A stretch of 64,000 bases of DNA, from assembly GCA_022497145.1 (NCBI GenBank), contig MU385901.1:1-64000 (forward strand), written 5' to 3'. The DNA comes from Rostrohypoxylon terebratum (Eukaryota; Ascomycota; Sordariomycetes; Xylariales; Hypoxylaceae). This document shows, in pieces, positions 44,101 to 57,184 of the stretch; within the stretch, counting starts at the first letter, position 1; every line of letters begins with the position of its first letter. The notes beneath the pieces are model-generated. The model was not told the origin of the DNA. It saw only the letters and a list, made by a program, of their open reading frames with translations, and ran no database searches. A program made the position numbers and the translations under genes.

Positions 44101-47100
44101 CAACGTATTACTCTGACACGATTCAGAGGCTTCATCTACTTGACACATTATACGAAGATAACGGCCAAATTGGGCTTGTTCCAGGGTCATTTCTCGACGA
44201 ATTCCTAGACTTGCCTAACGAAGAATTCCTTTCGTGTCGCTGCTTAATGAGGGAGCTATTTGACTCCGATCTCATAATTAATCCCGACGATGCCGATAAA
44301 GTAATCGCCCGGGTCGGCGAGGTGATCGGTAGCACTGCTTTTTCAAGCTGTGAAGTTGCTTTGAACGCCTGTCTCGACGTGATGGAGGGCCTTATGCCAA
44401 TATGGTCCGATAGCAATGGTGAGATAGCATCTCACGTCGGTGATTTGTACTATTACTTCCTCAATGCCGGACTCAAGAATAATATACTCTCGTCAACCGT
44501 ACAGATGTCGCTAGCTCGGCTGCTTCTCCGTCTGATTCAAGTCAACGAAAAATATCCAGAGACGATCAAAATGGCACCTCCAATCACGTCGTTGCTTAGC
44601 TTACTTGAAGACGGAGACATATCTGTGAAGTACTACATCGGATGCCGTTTACCAAGACTATTTGGCCGATATGTACTCAAATCTCATGACGAAGTTCTAG
44701 TTGACGTTCTCGGCGTTCTTCCGAGCAAAAGTGATTTCTCCGAAGGTATAGCCTTGCGGTTATTTGTACTTGCTGAATTAGCACGCGAATGGCCCACTCT
44801 ACTCAGGCGCGGCATATATCATATTTTTGAGATCCCCGGAGAAATACCCAGTTCGATGAAACATGCAGAACGTTGTCTCAATAATATATCCGACTCCTTG
44901 AAGCTTGAAAGTGCACAGAAACTATTCGACCTATTCGCGCCTCAGTTACTTTATACCTGGCTTGAAATCAAGGATATCGACGACATCCCTTACTCTATCT
45001 TCGGTTTCTCGTCTCTTCACGAATTACTACAACGCGCACAGTCTGAAATCGTCTCCTTGATGGTGATGCGAGGACAAGATGAGGAGGCAGCCAAGTTGGC
45101 GACAACACTTGGTGATACTTTTGCAGAACTCATTCGACGCAATTTCTCAAGAATCATAGCATACAGCATGGCGCACGATATTAGTATGCCTAAGGCAGAA
45201 CAACAACGAAGCGGCGAAAGCCGATTGCGCAAGATCCTCGGTCGAGAAGCATTCCTCGAGGGTATATATATCAATTTCGTCGATATCATTGGGTTATTCT
45301 TTAGCCTCATCGATCAAGAAAATCCGGTCGAGGAATCGTGGGCCAGAGACCCTGACTTCGAATACGCTGCTGAATCAATGGCAGATATTAAGAAATGCGG
45401 TCACTCTGAAATTGGCTTGTCGCCAAATCAGCAACCAATGTTTCGCGCCAAATACCTAACAAGAGAGATAGCATTACTATGCAGCCGAACAGAATACGAA
45501 ATGGCTGGTCTGTGGACGCCGGCACTTGTAGTGAGCGTTTCTAGGAAACTTCTCGATAGCGTCCATGCTGCATTAGGACCCTTGCATACGTGTTCTGTTC
45601 TTCGAAAATTGCGAGTCCTCATATGTCTAGCAGGCCAACATGCTTGGGAATCGTATCCCTTAGAGATGCTCCTACAAGCCATACGACCTCTTATTGTTGA
45701 CACCGAATGTGCAGATGATGCACTTGGGATGAGTCAATACCTTCTTGAGAAGGGATCAAAATCATTGTCAAAATCTCCTTCATTCCTGGCTGGCTATGCC
45801 CTATCTGTGCTGGCGTCACTTCGCGTGTTCCTAGAAACTAGCCAATCCAGCACAACCCAGGAAAGTCAGTTCAAAGCTACGATGAGTAAAGCGCAAAGGT
45901 TTCATTCATGGTTCACAAAATATCTAGAAGACTACCAATCACCCTCTTTCCGAGACGCCGGACAACGCGAGGCATTTGATATTATAACAGGGTCAGCTGC
46001 CCATGTGCGATCCTCCGGGAATGCAGAGCGAGGCTCTCACGAGAGTAGACTTTTATTAGAAATTCTTCAAGATGGAACCCACGGATACCAGTTGCTAAAC
46101 GAGCCTTCACGCAAACTAGCGCTAGAAATGCTCTGTAGTCACTTTACAATCCCGACGTCTCGCAGCGTGGATGTAGTCGGCTCTGACGAAGAGGCATTGA
46201 CCTGGATTTCGATTGTATGGAAGAGTTGTCAAGCCCAAGGTCTAAGCAATGAGTACCTTGCTTGGGCAGGTCGAGTTGTTGGTAGAGGTTTTGCAGCGTC
46301 CGGTCACGTCGACCAGGACCTGCTCCGAGAATCTGAATTATCGAGGTACTATAATTCGTCCATAGACGCCTCTGGATCGGAGCACGGCCTCCTAAGTCTC
46401 CTACAATCCTTGACATCTGACGGCGACGGTTATAAAGCGGGACTCTCGGAGTCAGCATTAAGAACAATTGTCTCTGATGCTGCGGCGCAGGGCGATGATG
46501 ACTTACTCGTAACTTGTCAAAAGGCCTTGTCCGATCAACTTCTTACTACATCGGATTGGGCGCCGTATCGAACACCACCATCTGATAACTCACCTGTCAG
46601 CCCTGTTCATGAAGACCACGCTCTCTCTAGTGAAGCGTTTGAGAATGAAAAATGGGCACAGTCTGTTACAGTCTACCTCGCACAGTCGTGTCCTGATCAT
46701 GTCATTCTCAACGCTTTGCCTCCGATTCTCACAAACATCAAAGGTTTCGCCCAACAAGCGTTCCCTTATATCATACATCTAGTCCTCTTATCTGAGCGGG
46801 AGAAGCAACATTCTGCCAAGCGCAATTTGTCCAGCGCACTCAAGAACTGGCTCAAGCTAGACTCACCGACAGCCAAAGAGAATATAGGCCTCATAATAAA
46901 TGCCATTCTATACCTAAGGACACAGCAACTTCCGAAAGAGAATTCTATCGCCGATCGAACACAATGGCTCGACGTTGATCTTCTTTTAGTTGCTTCAGCA
47001 GCTACTAAATGTGGTATGTTCAAAACGGCACTGCTATTTGTTGAATTGGCGTCCGCCGAGGGGTCACGAACATCTCGTCGTTCATCCGCTGCCCGGGCTC

Positions 47101-50100
47101 AGGAATCTACAGACGTTGTGATGGATATCTTTGAGAATATTGATGACCCCGACGCCTACTACGGTCTCAGCCATACTTCTAGTCTGAGCAATGTACTAGC
47201 ACGACTCGAATACGAAAAAAACGGCAGCATGAGCCTAGCATTTCGTGGCGCACAGTATGACAGCCACATTCGGAGAAGAGATCCAGCTGCCGATGCCGAT
47301 ACCCAATCATTGGTAGGGACGCTCGACAACCTCGGACTATCGGGATTGTCACATTCGCTTCTTCAGACTCGACAAACACTAGACAGCTCACCGACTACAG
47401 TAGAAAGCACATTTAGTACAGCTAGGCGATTGGAAATATGGAATCTACCAGCCCCGGCATCTACCGATAATCCATCCGTTACTCTTTACAAGGCGTATCA
47501 GACTTGGCACCAGGCTACAGAGCTAGGCATCGCCAGAAAAGCTACGCATAATGGCTTCACAGAAACTATGCGGAGTATAGTCAAAAACGATCTCAGTCCG
47601 GCTCACCTCCGACGCCATCTGGGGACATTAGCTGTCCTAACAGAACTCAATGATGTTGTGGAGATGGCTGACTCTTCCGAGCTTGATAAAATCTTAGAAA
47701 TATTCACAGATCGATCCGGATGGATGAAAAGTGGACGGTACGTTTTGCAATATGCTTTTAACTCGCTATAATTATTAATGAACTTTTTAGGTATGAGGAT
47801 GTCAGCCAAATTCTATCCTGCAGAGAAACTACGTTGAGTATGTTAGCCCAGACTTCTCAACGTCGCGGCATGACAAAGGTGAACCCGCCAGAAGCAACAT
47901 TAGCACAAATAAAGTCAATGCTGCTGTCTTCCAGCGTATATAGGCACCACCAAGCTACTCAAGAGTCACTAAATATCGCTACATCTCTAACAGATCTGGT
48001 ACTGCCTAGTGCAGATCTTGGTTTGCATCTCGATTCAATAGCAAAATTTGAAGCCGCCAATTCTCTCTGGGATCATGGGGAAATGACATCCTCTATCCGT
48101 ATGCTACAAAGCATTGATGAAGATCCAAATCTCAAGAAGCAAACCATTCCTATCAGCCGACCGGACCTACTAGCGAAGACAGGATATCAAATATCCGTAG
48201 CAAGGTTGGAAAAGCCTGATACTATTCAGAGAGACTACTTGCAACCTGCTTTAAAGGAGCTCAAAGGAAAGACGGACGGCCAAGAAGCCGGTAAGGTATA
48301 TCACCAATTCGCCATGTTCTGCGACGAGCAATTGCAAAATCCAGATGGGCTCGAAGATTTAGCTCGCTTGCAACATCTTCAGCGGGGGAAAAGTGAGGAA
48401 GTTACACAACTCAAGGTGCTGGTGTCCCAGGAGAGAGACACAGGGAAGAAGCAAAGATACCAGAGTCATCTTGCTAAGGCAAGACAATGGCTTGAATTAG
48501 ACGAACAGGAATTACGTCGTGTTGAGCAAAGCCGAACCGAATTTGTGAGATTGAGTTTGGAGAACTATCTCCTCTCATTAATATCGTGCGACGACCATAA
48601 CAATGACGCCCTGAGATTCACGGCCTTGTGGTTAGAAAGGTCTGACGAAGACATCACGAATGAGGCCGTCAGGAAATACATTGACAAAGTTGCAACCCGC
48701 AAGTTTGCCCCGTTGATGAATCAACTTTCCTCGCGTCTTGTCAATCAGAATAGCCTCTTCCAGAAGCTTCTCCTCGACCTTGTGTATCGTATCTGCGTTG
48801 ATCATCCTTACCATGGGATGTATCAGATATGGTCAGGTTGGTGGTCGCGAACGAATAAGAACGACGAGGTGGCTGTTCTTCGTCAGGAAGCTACGGTGAC
48901 AGTTGGTAAAAGACTCGCCAAAACCGAATCAGTGGCAACAATATGGACTGCGATTGACAAGACCAACAAGTCGTACCATAAGCTGGCGATTGAGGCGGAT
49001 CAATCTCGTTATAAGGCGGGACAAAAAGTCGCTGTCAGAGATTCGGTTGCTGGTGCAGCCCTTTCAAGCACGCTGACCAAATATCATATACCACCTCCCA
49101 CCATGCAAATCGAACTTCAGGCTAGTCGAGACTACAGCCAAGTTCCATATATCGCCAAGATCGAACCAAATATGTCCATTGCTTCTGGTGTGAGCGCACC
49201 AAAAATAATCACCGTAGTCGGGTCCAATGGAGAGCGGTTCAAGCAGCTTGTCAAAGGAGGAAATGATGACTTGCGTCAGGACGCCATCATGGAACAGGTC
49301 TTTGCTGCTGTGTCATCTGTTTTAAAGCATCATCGATCTACCCAGCAACGCAACCTCGGAATCAGAACGTACAAGGTCTTGCCTCTAACTTCGGCCTCCG
49401 GTTTGATCGAATTCGTACCAAATACTATACCACTCCACGAGTATCTCATGCCGGCGCATGAACGGTACCATCCGAAAGATCTCAAAGGGTCTCAGTGCCG
49501 GAAGGAAATTTCTCAGGTCCAGAATAAATCGTCCGAGGTTCGCGTTGCTACCTATAAAAGAGTCACAGAGAAATTTCAGCCTGTGATGCGCTACTTTTTC
49601 ATGGAACATTTCGTTGATCCAGATGAGTGGTTCGCCAAACGCACAGCGTATACACGAACTACGGCGGCAGTTTCTATATTAGGTCACATACTCGGCCTTG
49701 GTGACCGCCATGGCCATAATATTCTTCTCGACACCAAGACTGGCGAGGCTGTCCATATCGATCTGGGTGTAGCTTTTGAGATGGGCCGTGTGCTACCAGT
49801 TCCCGAGCTCGTGCCATTCCGACTCACCCGAGACATAGTTGACGGCATGGGCATCACTAAAACGGAAGGGGTCTTTAGACGATGCTGCGAGTTCACTCTT
49901 GACGCACTGCGTGAGGAAACCTACTCTATCATGACAATCCTCGACGTTTTGCGATACGATCCCTTATATTCTTGGTCTATCAGTCCCGTCCGCATGTCCA
50001 AGCTACAGGACCCCCGACGAGACGAGGGAGAGGGCGCATCCGAGGCAGATGTGAAGAAAAAGACCACCGGCGCTGTGGGTATGGTGAACGAGCCTAGCGA

Positions 50101-50305
50101 GGCTGACCGTGCGCTCGAGGTCGTACGAAAGAAGCTTAGCAAGACGTTGAGCGTGACGGCGACGGTCAACGATTTGATCAACCAAGCGACTGACGAGAGA
50201 AATCTCGCATTTTTGTATTCTGGTAAGTGTTCTCTTGCTCAATTCGTTTTATCCTTTTGGTGTGTTTATTCTAACCAAATCTTAGGTTGGGCTGCTTACG
50301 CTTAA
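41124..50305 (+). CDS. TEL1: Serine/threonine-protein kinase Tel1 (ATM orthologue)
   Basis: PI3K-like kinase that senses double-strand breaks with the Mre11 complex and maintains telomeres; nuclear. Eight exons: 41124-41172, 41231-41278, 41341-41383, 41455-42828, 42878-43218, 43276-47737, 47791-50222, 50286-50305. Phases carry through all seven junctions to 2922 aa. The first three exons are tiny and encode the conserved N-terminus (ITMDGAR, then RSSGLDDLIHIFKEQ) before LDDKSYH. The long HEAT/FAT region follows. The kinase domain has VVGSNGERFKQLVKGGNDDLRQD, abbreviated here to its ends, catalytic GDRHGHNILLD (about residue 2740) and metal-binding HIDLGVAFE. The final 20-nt exon completes the FATC terminus GWAAYA, as in ATM. 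The nearest long frame begins only at LDDKSYH, so automated models may miss the first 46 residues. Confidence 0.95.
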
Positions 50306-50939
50306 ACATTTACGCGCCTACGAGATGATGCCCAGATGATATGTGCCGTTTTGCCAGTTTAGTTTACATGATTATGGATATCACTGTACGATATTGGAGA
50401 GAAGGTGTGCTCATTGGAAACTTGAGATATCGGTACTGGTTACGGTTGGCTAAAGTCATAGATAGACTATAACAAATGTTTCGAATCTTTCGTGTTTGCC
50501 CACGTGGTTTCGATGCATCCAATGACCTAGATCAGGTTTCCGATGAATCCGTATTAACTGATGATTTCTAAAGTTGAACTGGTGATCTTTATCAACAATG
50601 AGAAGGTGCTTACTGGGCGTTTGACGCCACTTAGGTCATCCTTATCCCTTGCCTCCGTTAGAATGCTCGCACACAAATCTAAGCAGCCTCACTTTTGATC
50701 AAATAGTAATCAACTTAGTGAGATCAGTTCAACCTATCTCATTGACTAAGTCGAAAATAGGACATCGCGCGATAAGATGGCATGAGATGGGCTAGATTGG
50801 TCGCTTTTAAATGAATATTGGACTATACTACTAGGTATTGGATGTACTACACAAATTTGTACCTATGTTGTATCACTTATATGACCTGGATAGACTAGGT
50901 AAGCAAGTATGGTATTACAGCTTTAATACATTACCAAGA
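50306..50939. other. Convergent intergenic region
   Basis: 3' flanks of TEL1 (+) and VMA22 (-). No feature supported. Confidence 0.5.
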
Positions 50940-51632
50940 TTATACTGCAACCTCCGTGCTAACACCAATCTCGGCCTGCTGCTCCTTCTTGGCGGTGGCG
51001 GCCTCGGCTTTGGCTCGCTTCTTACGAGCTCGGCGGACTTCTATCTCCACGTGAGCCATCTCGGCGTTGACGGAGACCAGTCTCGGGATGACCTGCTCGA
51101 CGGCCTGTATGCTCTGCGCCTGGGCCTGCCGCAGTGCCATCGGGGTGAGTAGGCCGAACCATCTCAGCGGGTCCTTTCGCTGGATCTTCGGAGACACGTC
51201 TATATCCACATCCACATCCACATCCACACCCGCATCCGCATCCGCATCCGCATCCGCACCAGCCTCTTTCTTTTCCCCTCCCCCTCCCCCTCTCCTTCCA
51301 GCCACGTCCCCAGCACCATCTCCGTCACTAACCGCTTCCTTCCACGCCTCCCCCCTAGCCTCCGCTGTAATAGCAAACTTAGGAATAGAAGATTCCTGCC
51401 CGTCGTCGCCATCGTCGTCGTCTTTGGTGATGGAGACGGTCCTGCTGGCTTGCATGCGCTCGTCGTAGTGGTCCTGGCCGAACCGCAGACCGCGCTCGGC
51501 GGCGAAGTTGGCGCGCGCGATGTTCTGGTACATGCCTGTCTGCAGGCTGCCGAGCTGGTCTCGCAGCGTCGTGTACTCGTGCAGCAGGTGAAGGTAGCGC
51601 TCGAGGAGGCTGTCTATATGATCGACCTCCAT
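50940..51632 (-). CDS. VMA22: V-ATPase assembly factor Vma22-like (CCDC115 family)
   Basis: Single-exon gene of 230 aa. The N-terminal coiled coil (IDSLLERYLHLLHEYTTLRDQL) and following GMYQNIARANF, and the C-terminal block DPLRWFGLLTP-MALRQAQ with a second helix rich in Arg/Lys/Ala, match Vma22/CCDC115, which helps assemble the V0 sector of the vacuolar ATPase in the ER. Between them lies a low-complexity acidic linker (about 85-150) with Gly/Glu/Lys and then Ala-Asp and Val-Asp dipeptides made by a hexanucleotide repeat. Yeast Vma22 is shorter in this linker. Family assignment rests on the two conserved ends; I am fairly sure of it but not of the linker having any function. Confidence 0.8.
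   Translation of the reverse strand: MEVDHIDSLLERYLHLLHEYTTLRDQLGSLQTGMYQNIARANFAAERGLRFGQDHYDERMQASRTVSITKDDDDGDDGQESSIPKFAITAEARGEAWKEAVSDGDGAGDVAGRRGGGGGEKKEAGADADADADAGVDVDVDVDIDVSPKIQRKDPLRWFGLLTPMALRQAQAQSIQAVEQVIPRLVSVNAEMAHVEIEVRRARKKRAKAEAATAKKEQQAEIGVSTEVAV
51204..51258. repeat. Hexanucleotide repeat (ATCCAC)n(ATCCGC)n inside VMA22
   Basis: Four ATCCAC units, one ACCCGC and four ATCCGC units. On the coding (minus) strand they spell alternating Ala-Asp then Val-Asp. Repeat length is a multiple of three, so expansion keeps the frame. Confidence 0.9.
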
Positions 51633-53033
51633 GTTTGGCTAGTGAGACACTTTGGTTTGAGGTTATAGAGACGGTAGAGTAGATTTAGAGATTGAGTGAT
51701 ATTTATGAGGTTGGTTTATAGGTAGCTTCTAATCATGAGTTTGGATATAATAGGACCTAACCTAGGACCTAGGACCTAGGTACTGAATTTCTTTGGGTGA
51801 AGTTACAGTAAGCTCCAGTGCAACTGTCACTATATTGGACGCCACACCTTAAAGGCTTAGGTCTTAACATCTGTGGCTTAGCTACAATAGGTCGTTAAGG
51901 CCTGACCCGAATATTAGATATTAATACTAGTACTATCATCCATACTACAGCGTCTATAAGCGCCTATAAGATGGATCCCCTATTCCAAAGGTACTCCAGT
52001 TCTCCCCAACATCGCGAATAGGAATCCGGTCCAGACGAGCGAAGTTCTTACGGCGGCAGCAGTTCAAGGATATGGTTCTTACAGTCTGGCATTATGCAAA
52101 CTACCTATACCTATACCTGGAATCCTGGATCTCAAAACTTATATCTGCAAGACACACCGTTCATTCGGGAGCCCTACTAGAGGGTCCATGTGGCCGTCTA
52201 CACGACCCAAGAGGACCCTTTTTGCAGCCGCCACTACCCAATTTCGACCTAAAAGATCCGAATTTGTAACCAAGTGTTCACAAACACAGAAAAGCTGAAA
52301 AGGCAGCCAGACGAGGAGACAAAAAAAATAGTAACGTCTGACGTAGCTTGCGGGAATCCCTTGACCTAGGCGGTACAACTCATCCTTCTGCGATTGACGA
52401 TGACAAGAGAATTTTTCTGTTTGCTTTCCCTCTCTCTCTCTCCTCCACATTTTCCTACGTTGTCATATGGTCGATCCCGAGGCAAGACATTGAAGACGGT
52501 TAAGCGGCGAACTTCAATAGCGCTCCTCGAGACTTGGCAAAAAAATATTGTTGTCCACCTTGGGCAGGCTGATAGCGAGGAATAAAAAGAACCCATCACA
52601 GGTTAGATCCAAGGTTATCGGTGTAGCATCCTAAGCGACCTCTAAGAAGGCCTCACTCTTTTTCTATCTTTTTTCCCATTTTCCCAATTTCCCAATTTCC
52701 CTTTTTCTTAGTAACGATGACGGTCGCACCCCATCTCCTCGCCCTCGCGTGTCACCAACTAGGAGCTACGTGTGTTCTGATTGACGAAATTCCTACATAT
52801 GTATACGACACCAGAATCGCGTGAGGGTTGCCTCGCATGGAGCTGCCACGTAGTACTAGATAGTGTCCTTGCTCAGAGGCGCGTACAGAAGATTTCATAT
52901 GATCCGGATGAGGAGAGATGCCAATTGGAGCTGCAGATACCCTTTCAACTAACGCTCTGATCGACGGGCTCCGCCACGAACCACCAACTCGAGCCATCGG
53001 TATGCGATCTTCGACCGCCGCCCATTTGCACTA

Positions 53034-53061
53034 CGCATTCCGCATTCCGCATTCCGCATTC
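53034..53061. repeat. 7-bp tandem repeat (CGCATTC)4
   Basis: Four perfect CGCATTC units followed by a degenerate CGCACTA unit. Confidence 0.9.
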
Positions 53062-53073
53062 CGCACTACGCCT

Positions 53074-53118
53074 GATATGTACGATATGTACGATATGTAC
53101 GATATGTACGATATGTAG
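53074..53118. repeat. 9-bp tandem repeat (GATATGTAC)5
   Basis: Four perfect GATATGTAC units and a fifth ending TAG, starting 12 nt after the CGCATTC array. Related ATATGATATGTA text continues to about 53134. Confidence 0.9.
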
Positions 53119-53580
53119 ATATGATATGTATGATACCTTAGATATGCTTGGAATATGTATGTACCCTCTTCTCCGTGCTTCTGTCCCGCCATACTCCGGA
53201 GCGCATGTACGCACTTAGCTTTGGTGGGTTATTTGACCGGTCTGCTAGTTGTCAGACGTACAGAACAATAATGACGATGACAAGAGATAGAGCGATTAAA
53301 GAACGATTTACGACGAGGCAGCGGCTAGGCGAATCCCTGTCCGTCAGTCCGTGTCGGGAGCTGCAAGTCTCGCTCCGAGTATATATTGCAGACTACTACG
53401 GACACGGACGCGTCGACGAATGAATCCTCTATGCGAGAACATCGCCCTCTGCTAGTTACGTGCCACCGCAGATGCACCGCAGCAAAGTCCTTGGTTGTAT
53501 AGAGCGGGAGGAATCTAAATACGGCATCGTATCTCAGCTGTCAAGGTAGGGCTGCCGAAAAGCTGCTACTATGTATGTAG

Positions 53581-53610
53581 GTGTGTGTAGGTGTGTGTAG
53601 GTGTGTGTAT
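53581..53610. repeat. 10-bp tandem repeat (GTGTGTGTAG)3
   Basis: Three decamers, the third ending TAT. Non-coding. Confidence 0.85.
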
Positions 53611-56025
53611 GCGGACAGGGCGAGGCCATGCTGGCAGATGGCCATATTAAGCCCATGTTTGTCTCTTTGATCCTTGGGTTCTTTGTTACGTATACGAAGT
53701 ACCTGGTCATGTATACACTTCCAAGGTTGTTCTAGAAAGGTGAGTGGAGGTGTATTTCGCCTTATCCGCGACCTTTGCAGCTGTAGGTACTAGGTGCTGT
53801 AGGTATCCATTCGCCTGGCATCGTCGTCACAACCTCAAGGGACCCTGATGACGCATTAGGTAATAAAAGAAGGAGAATGGGGAAATGGGAGAAAAAAATA
53901 ATAGTAGTAATGAAATAAAACGAAACGAAACGGGATAATAATATGCTCCTGGTCAACCAGGTCAACACTAACCTGGTCTATTACACCTGGTCTATCCCAG
54001 GAATCGAAGTAGTAATCCAAACTAACCCGAAAAGTAGGGATTATTCATGCCAGCTTCGAAGCTAGAACAATGTAAACGGGCTTCCATACATACCTCTCCA
54101 TAGATCCCTAGGATTTCGGGTTTCGCTTATGATATGATGATATGATGGACGAGGGGGAAGGTTGCCAGGTGAAATTGTAAAATCCGTAAAATGAACACTG
54201 CTGCTACTGCTACTAATCAATTGACCCTCTTCTTAGCTCCTTGTTGATTTCCCTTTTTCCGGGTTCCTTAAACACAGAAAGCTTCGACGTTGAGAAGCAT
54301 TGCGCATACTATGGCTATGGCTGTCGCAGGATTGCAGCTTTTTTTTTCTTTTTTTTCCTTTTTTCCTTTTTTCTTTTCTTCTAAGTCCTGACACTTTGTT
54401 AGTGTACATAGTACTAGTAAGTTGTACAGTCAGTCTGTCAATTGGTTTGTTGGTTCTAGTTTTGAATGGCTTAACGGACCGTTTCTTTTCTTTTTCCCTT
54501 CCTTCCTTTGTGTACACTTAGGTAGGTAGTCAGGTAAGCTTAAAAGTTGAGTAGAATACTATATGATCAATCCGATTAGTTTTATGGTGAAATGTGATAG
54601 GTGATGAAATTAGTTCGTTCAATGTTGTTTTGATAGTTGAGATGATACTACTGATTAGGTAGGTACCTATGTATTAATACTATATCTGCAGCATTGCAGT
54701 CGTCTATGTGCATCACGCTGTTAATTGCACGTATCATATACTGCTCAAAGGAGTTAGGCGAATTATACTACAGACGCCAATGTGAGTGGACGGAATTAAT
54801 TGCATCGTACAAGAAGTATGTACGTACCCCCTTATCCAACACCGGTGCGTCAAAGTACCTACCTAGTAATGCACCAAGTCTGCACCCGGTCTGCACCTGC
54901 AATTCTGCAATTCTGCAATTCCCAGTTTAAGTACTGGAGTACATGCTACATAGCACCTTCCCTCAAACAACCTAGGAGCTAAGGTTAAAAATCACCTAAG
55001 CATCTACTACCTACAACTAGGCGTTCTAAGTACTTAGGCGAAGCCTTCAAAGTTCAGGGAATATTTAAGAAATCACACTTAAACGCCAGCGTCTTGCGTC
55101 TTGCGCTTGCCGAACCAGACCCCGGTCAAATTCAGTTCTAGTACCAGTACCAAGTACCAGCAGCAGAAGTCCCAACCTTCAAGTCCCAAGTCCCAAGTCC
55201 CAGCTTTCCCTTCCACCTGCACGACCTGCAACCATTGATCTCACTGACCACTGGCCACTGACCACTCTAAACCATTAAACCACCGACCACCGCTGCAGCA
55301 AAGCACCTGGGCACCTTGTTATGTAACTGCCACTGCCACTGCTTCTGCTTCCACGCTTCCACTTTCTACGCAGCACTTGCCAATCTGCCAATCTTGTTCA
55401 AGGTTGAAGCTTTTTTTACCTCCCTTGTCGTTTCCTACTACACAGTTTTCCCTACATCTACATAGTACTGCCAACTGCCAACTGCCAACCGCCAACCAAG
55501 TCCCGTCCCGTCATCCTCGACTCCTTTCGTAACCTTGGAAGTCACTGGTGCTTGGTTCTTGTCACTCCGCAGATACTTTTTCGATACTTTTTTTTTACGA
55601 TTTCCTCATTACAATTCTCTTTGTGATCAATATTTGCACGTCAACCTTTTTTTTTACTACACGCTTTACACGCTTTTACACACTTCTACACACCTTTTTC
55701 TCTCCTTCGTTAAGGTCTCTAAACCTCTACTAGTCTTTCCCTCACCGCCGTCCATTACCTAAACATTGAAGGATTAGACTTGAGAGACGTTGTTCATCGT
55801 TTATTCCTTCCAAAGACCCATCAACCCCTCTGACTTCTTTTTTTCTGCTCTTCGACGACCCTTCCTCCCACTATCTTTTTTAAAGCTGCAAGTCAGAAAG
55901 GCCGATACCCGCCATCAATTTCCCAAGCTTACTTGCGATAAGACAGCTCCAGCTACCTAGTACTTGATTCGGGGAGAACATCAACATAGCGCACCTGCTC
56001 CCTCGTCGGGGCTAAGCAAGTCAAT

Positions 56026-57184
56026 ATGGTTGTTGCTACAATCAAGTAAGTTATCTATTTCCCATTCTCTCTGTTTCCCTTCCTCCCATTGTCGTCTATG
56101 TGTGTTCACCTCTCCCAATCACGATATTTGGTGTTCGTACATTCCAATGACTTCAATGATAAAACGCGCGGATGTATCACAAACATGTCTCCGAGGTTTG
56201 CGAACCTCGATGTTTCATGCACCTGTATATCCTACTACGTCGCTACCAAAATCCAAATCACGCGTCATATGCTTTTCTTACTCATCCAACATCTCGTTAC
56301 AAATTCTATTACGATAGTAGTATGGTGGGGAGTTGAATTGCTAATTTCTTACCTCACTTTTACAGGTGTGTGGTTGTCGGTGACGGTGCCGTTGGCAAGA
56401 CTTGCCTTCTTATTAGCTACACCACAAACAAATTCCCTTCCGAATACGTCCCGACGGTGTTCGACAACTATGCCGTGACGGTCATGTAAGTCTCCTCAAA
56501 CATAATTCCGATTGTCGACCATGCCTAGGCCCGCCATTATCGATATGCCTAAAATATTGTGTCGTGTCTCTGTCTATTGATTTAAGGGTCAATTGAATGC
56601 ATATCATGGCTAGATATCGACCTGAAACAAGGCTGACATGCTCCCCCACTATAGGATAGGAGATGAACCCTACACGCTTGGTCTGTTCGATACCGCCGGT
56701 CAAGAAGATTACGACCGTCTACGTCCACTGTCATATCCTCAAACCGATGTCTTTCTAGTGTGCTTCAGCGTCACGTCGCCTGCTTCTTTCGAGAACGTTC
56801 GAGAGAAATGGTTTCCGGAAGTTCATCACCACTGCCCTGGCGTACCTTGCCTCATCGTCGGTACCCAGACAGACTTGCGAGACGATGCCAGCGTCCGGGA
56901 GAAGCTTGCAAAACAGAAGATGCAGCCAGTGCGTAAAGAAGACGGAGAGCGAATGGCTAAGGAACTTGGCGCCGTCAAATACGTGGAGTGCAGTGCTTTG
57001 ACCCAATACAAGCTAAAGGATGTTTTCGACGAGGTTTGTGGCCTTTCTTGTTCTTGAGCAGATTGCAGATTGCACATTACAGATCCCGATCAAATGGACG
57101 CTAACTGATTGTTTCTAGGCCATCGTTGCCGCCTTAGAACCCCCGGCACCTAAGAAAAAGCCCCATAAGTGTTTGATTCTGTAA
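56026..57184 (+). CDS. CDC42: Rho-family GTPase Cdc42
   Basis: Master polarity GTPase acting at the plasma membrane of hyphal tips. Four coding exons: 56026-56045 (only 20 nt, MVVATI plus two bases), 56366-56485, 56655-57033, 57119-57184, giving 194 aa. Intron 1 is unusually long here (320 nt). The P-loop is GDGAVGKTC (10-18), switch I YVPTVFDNY with Thr35, switch II DTAGQEDYD, the guanine-specificity loop TQTD, and the SAL-type motif CSAL. The C-terminus has a lysine-rich stretch (PKKKPHK) and the prenylation box CLIL. The third intron has a GTTTGT donor, less common in this window. The protein is nearly invariant in fungi, so the model is secure. A CT-rich leader lies upstream. Confidence 0.97.

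Larger units (their letters stand above)
51633..56025. other. Gene-poor region, 4.4 kb, upstream of CDC42
   Basis: No supported gene on either strand. Contains several minisatellites (listed), a dense block of the dispersed motif at 51751-51785 (CCTAACCTAGGACCTAGG), T/C-rich tracts at 54336-54380, and repeated AAGTCCC units near 55172-55200. From about 55400 to 56020 the sequence is pyrimidine-rich, as expected for a long fungal promoter/5' leader of CDC42; an intron in that leader is possible. Confidence 0.5.
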
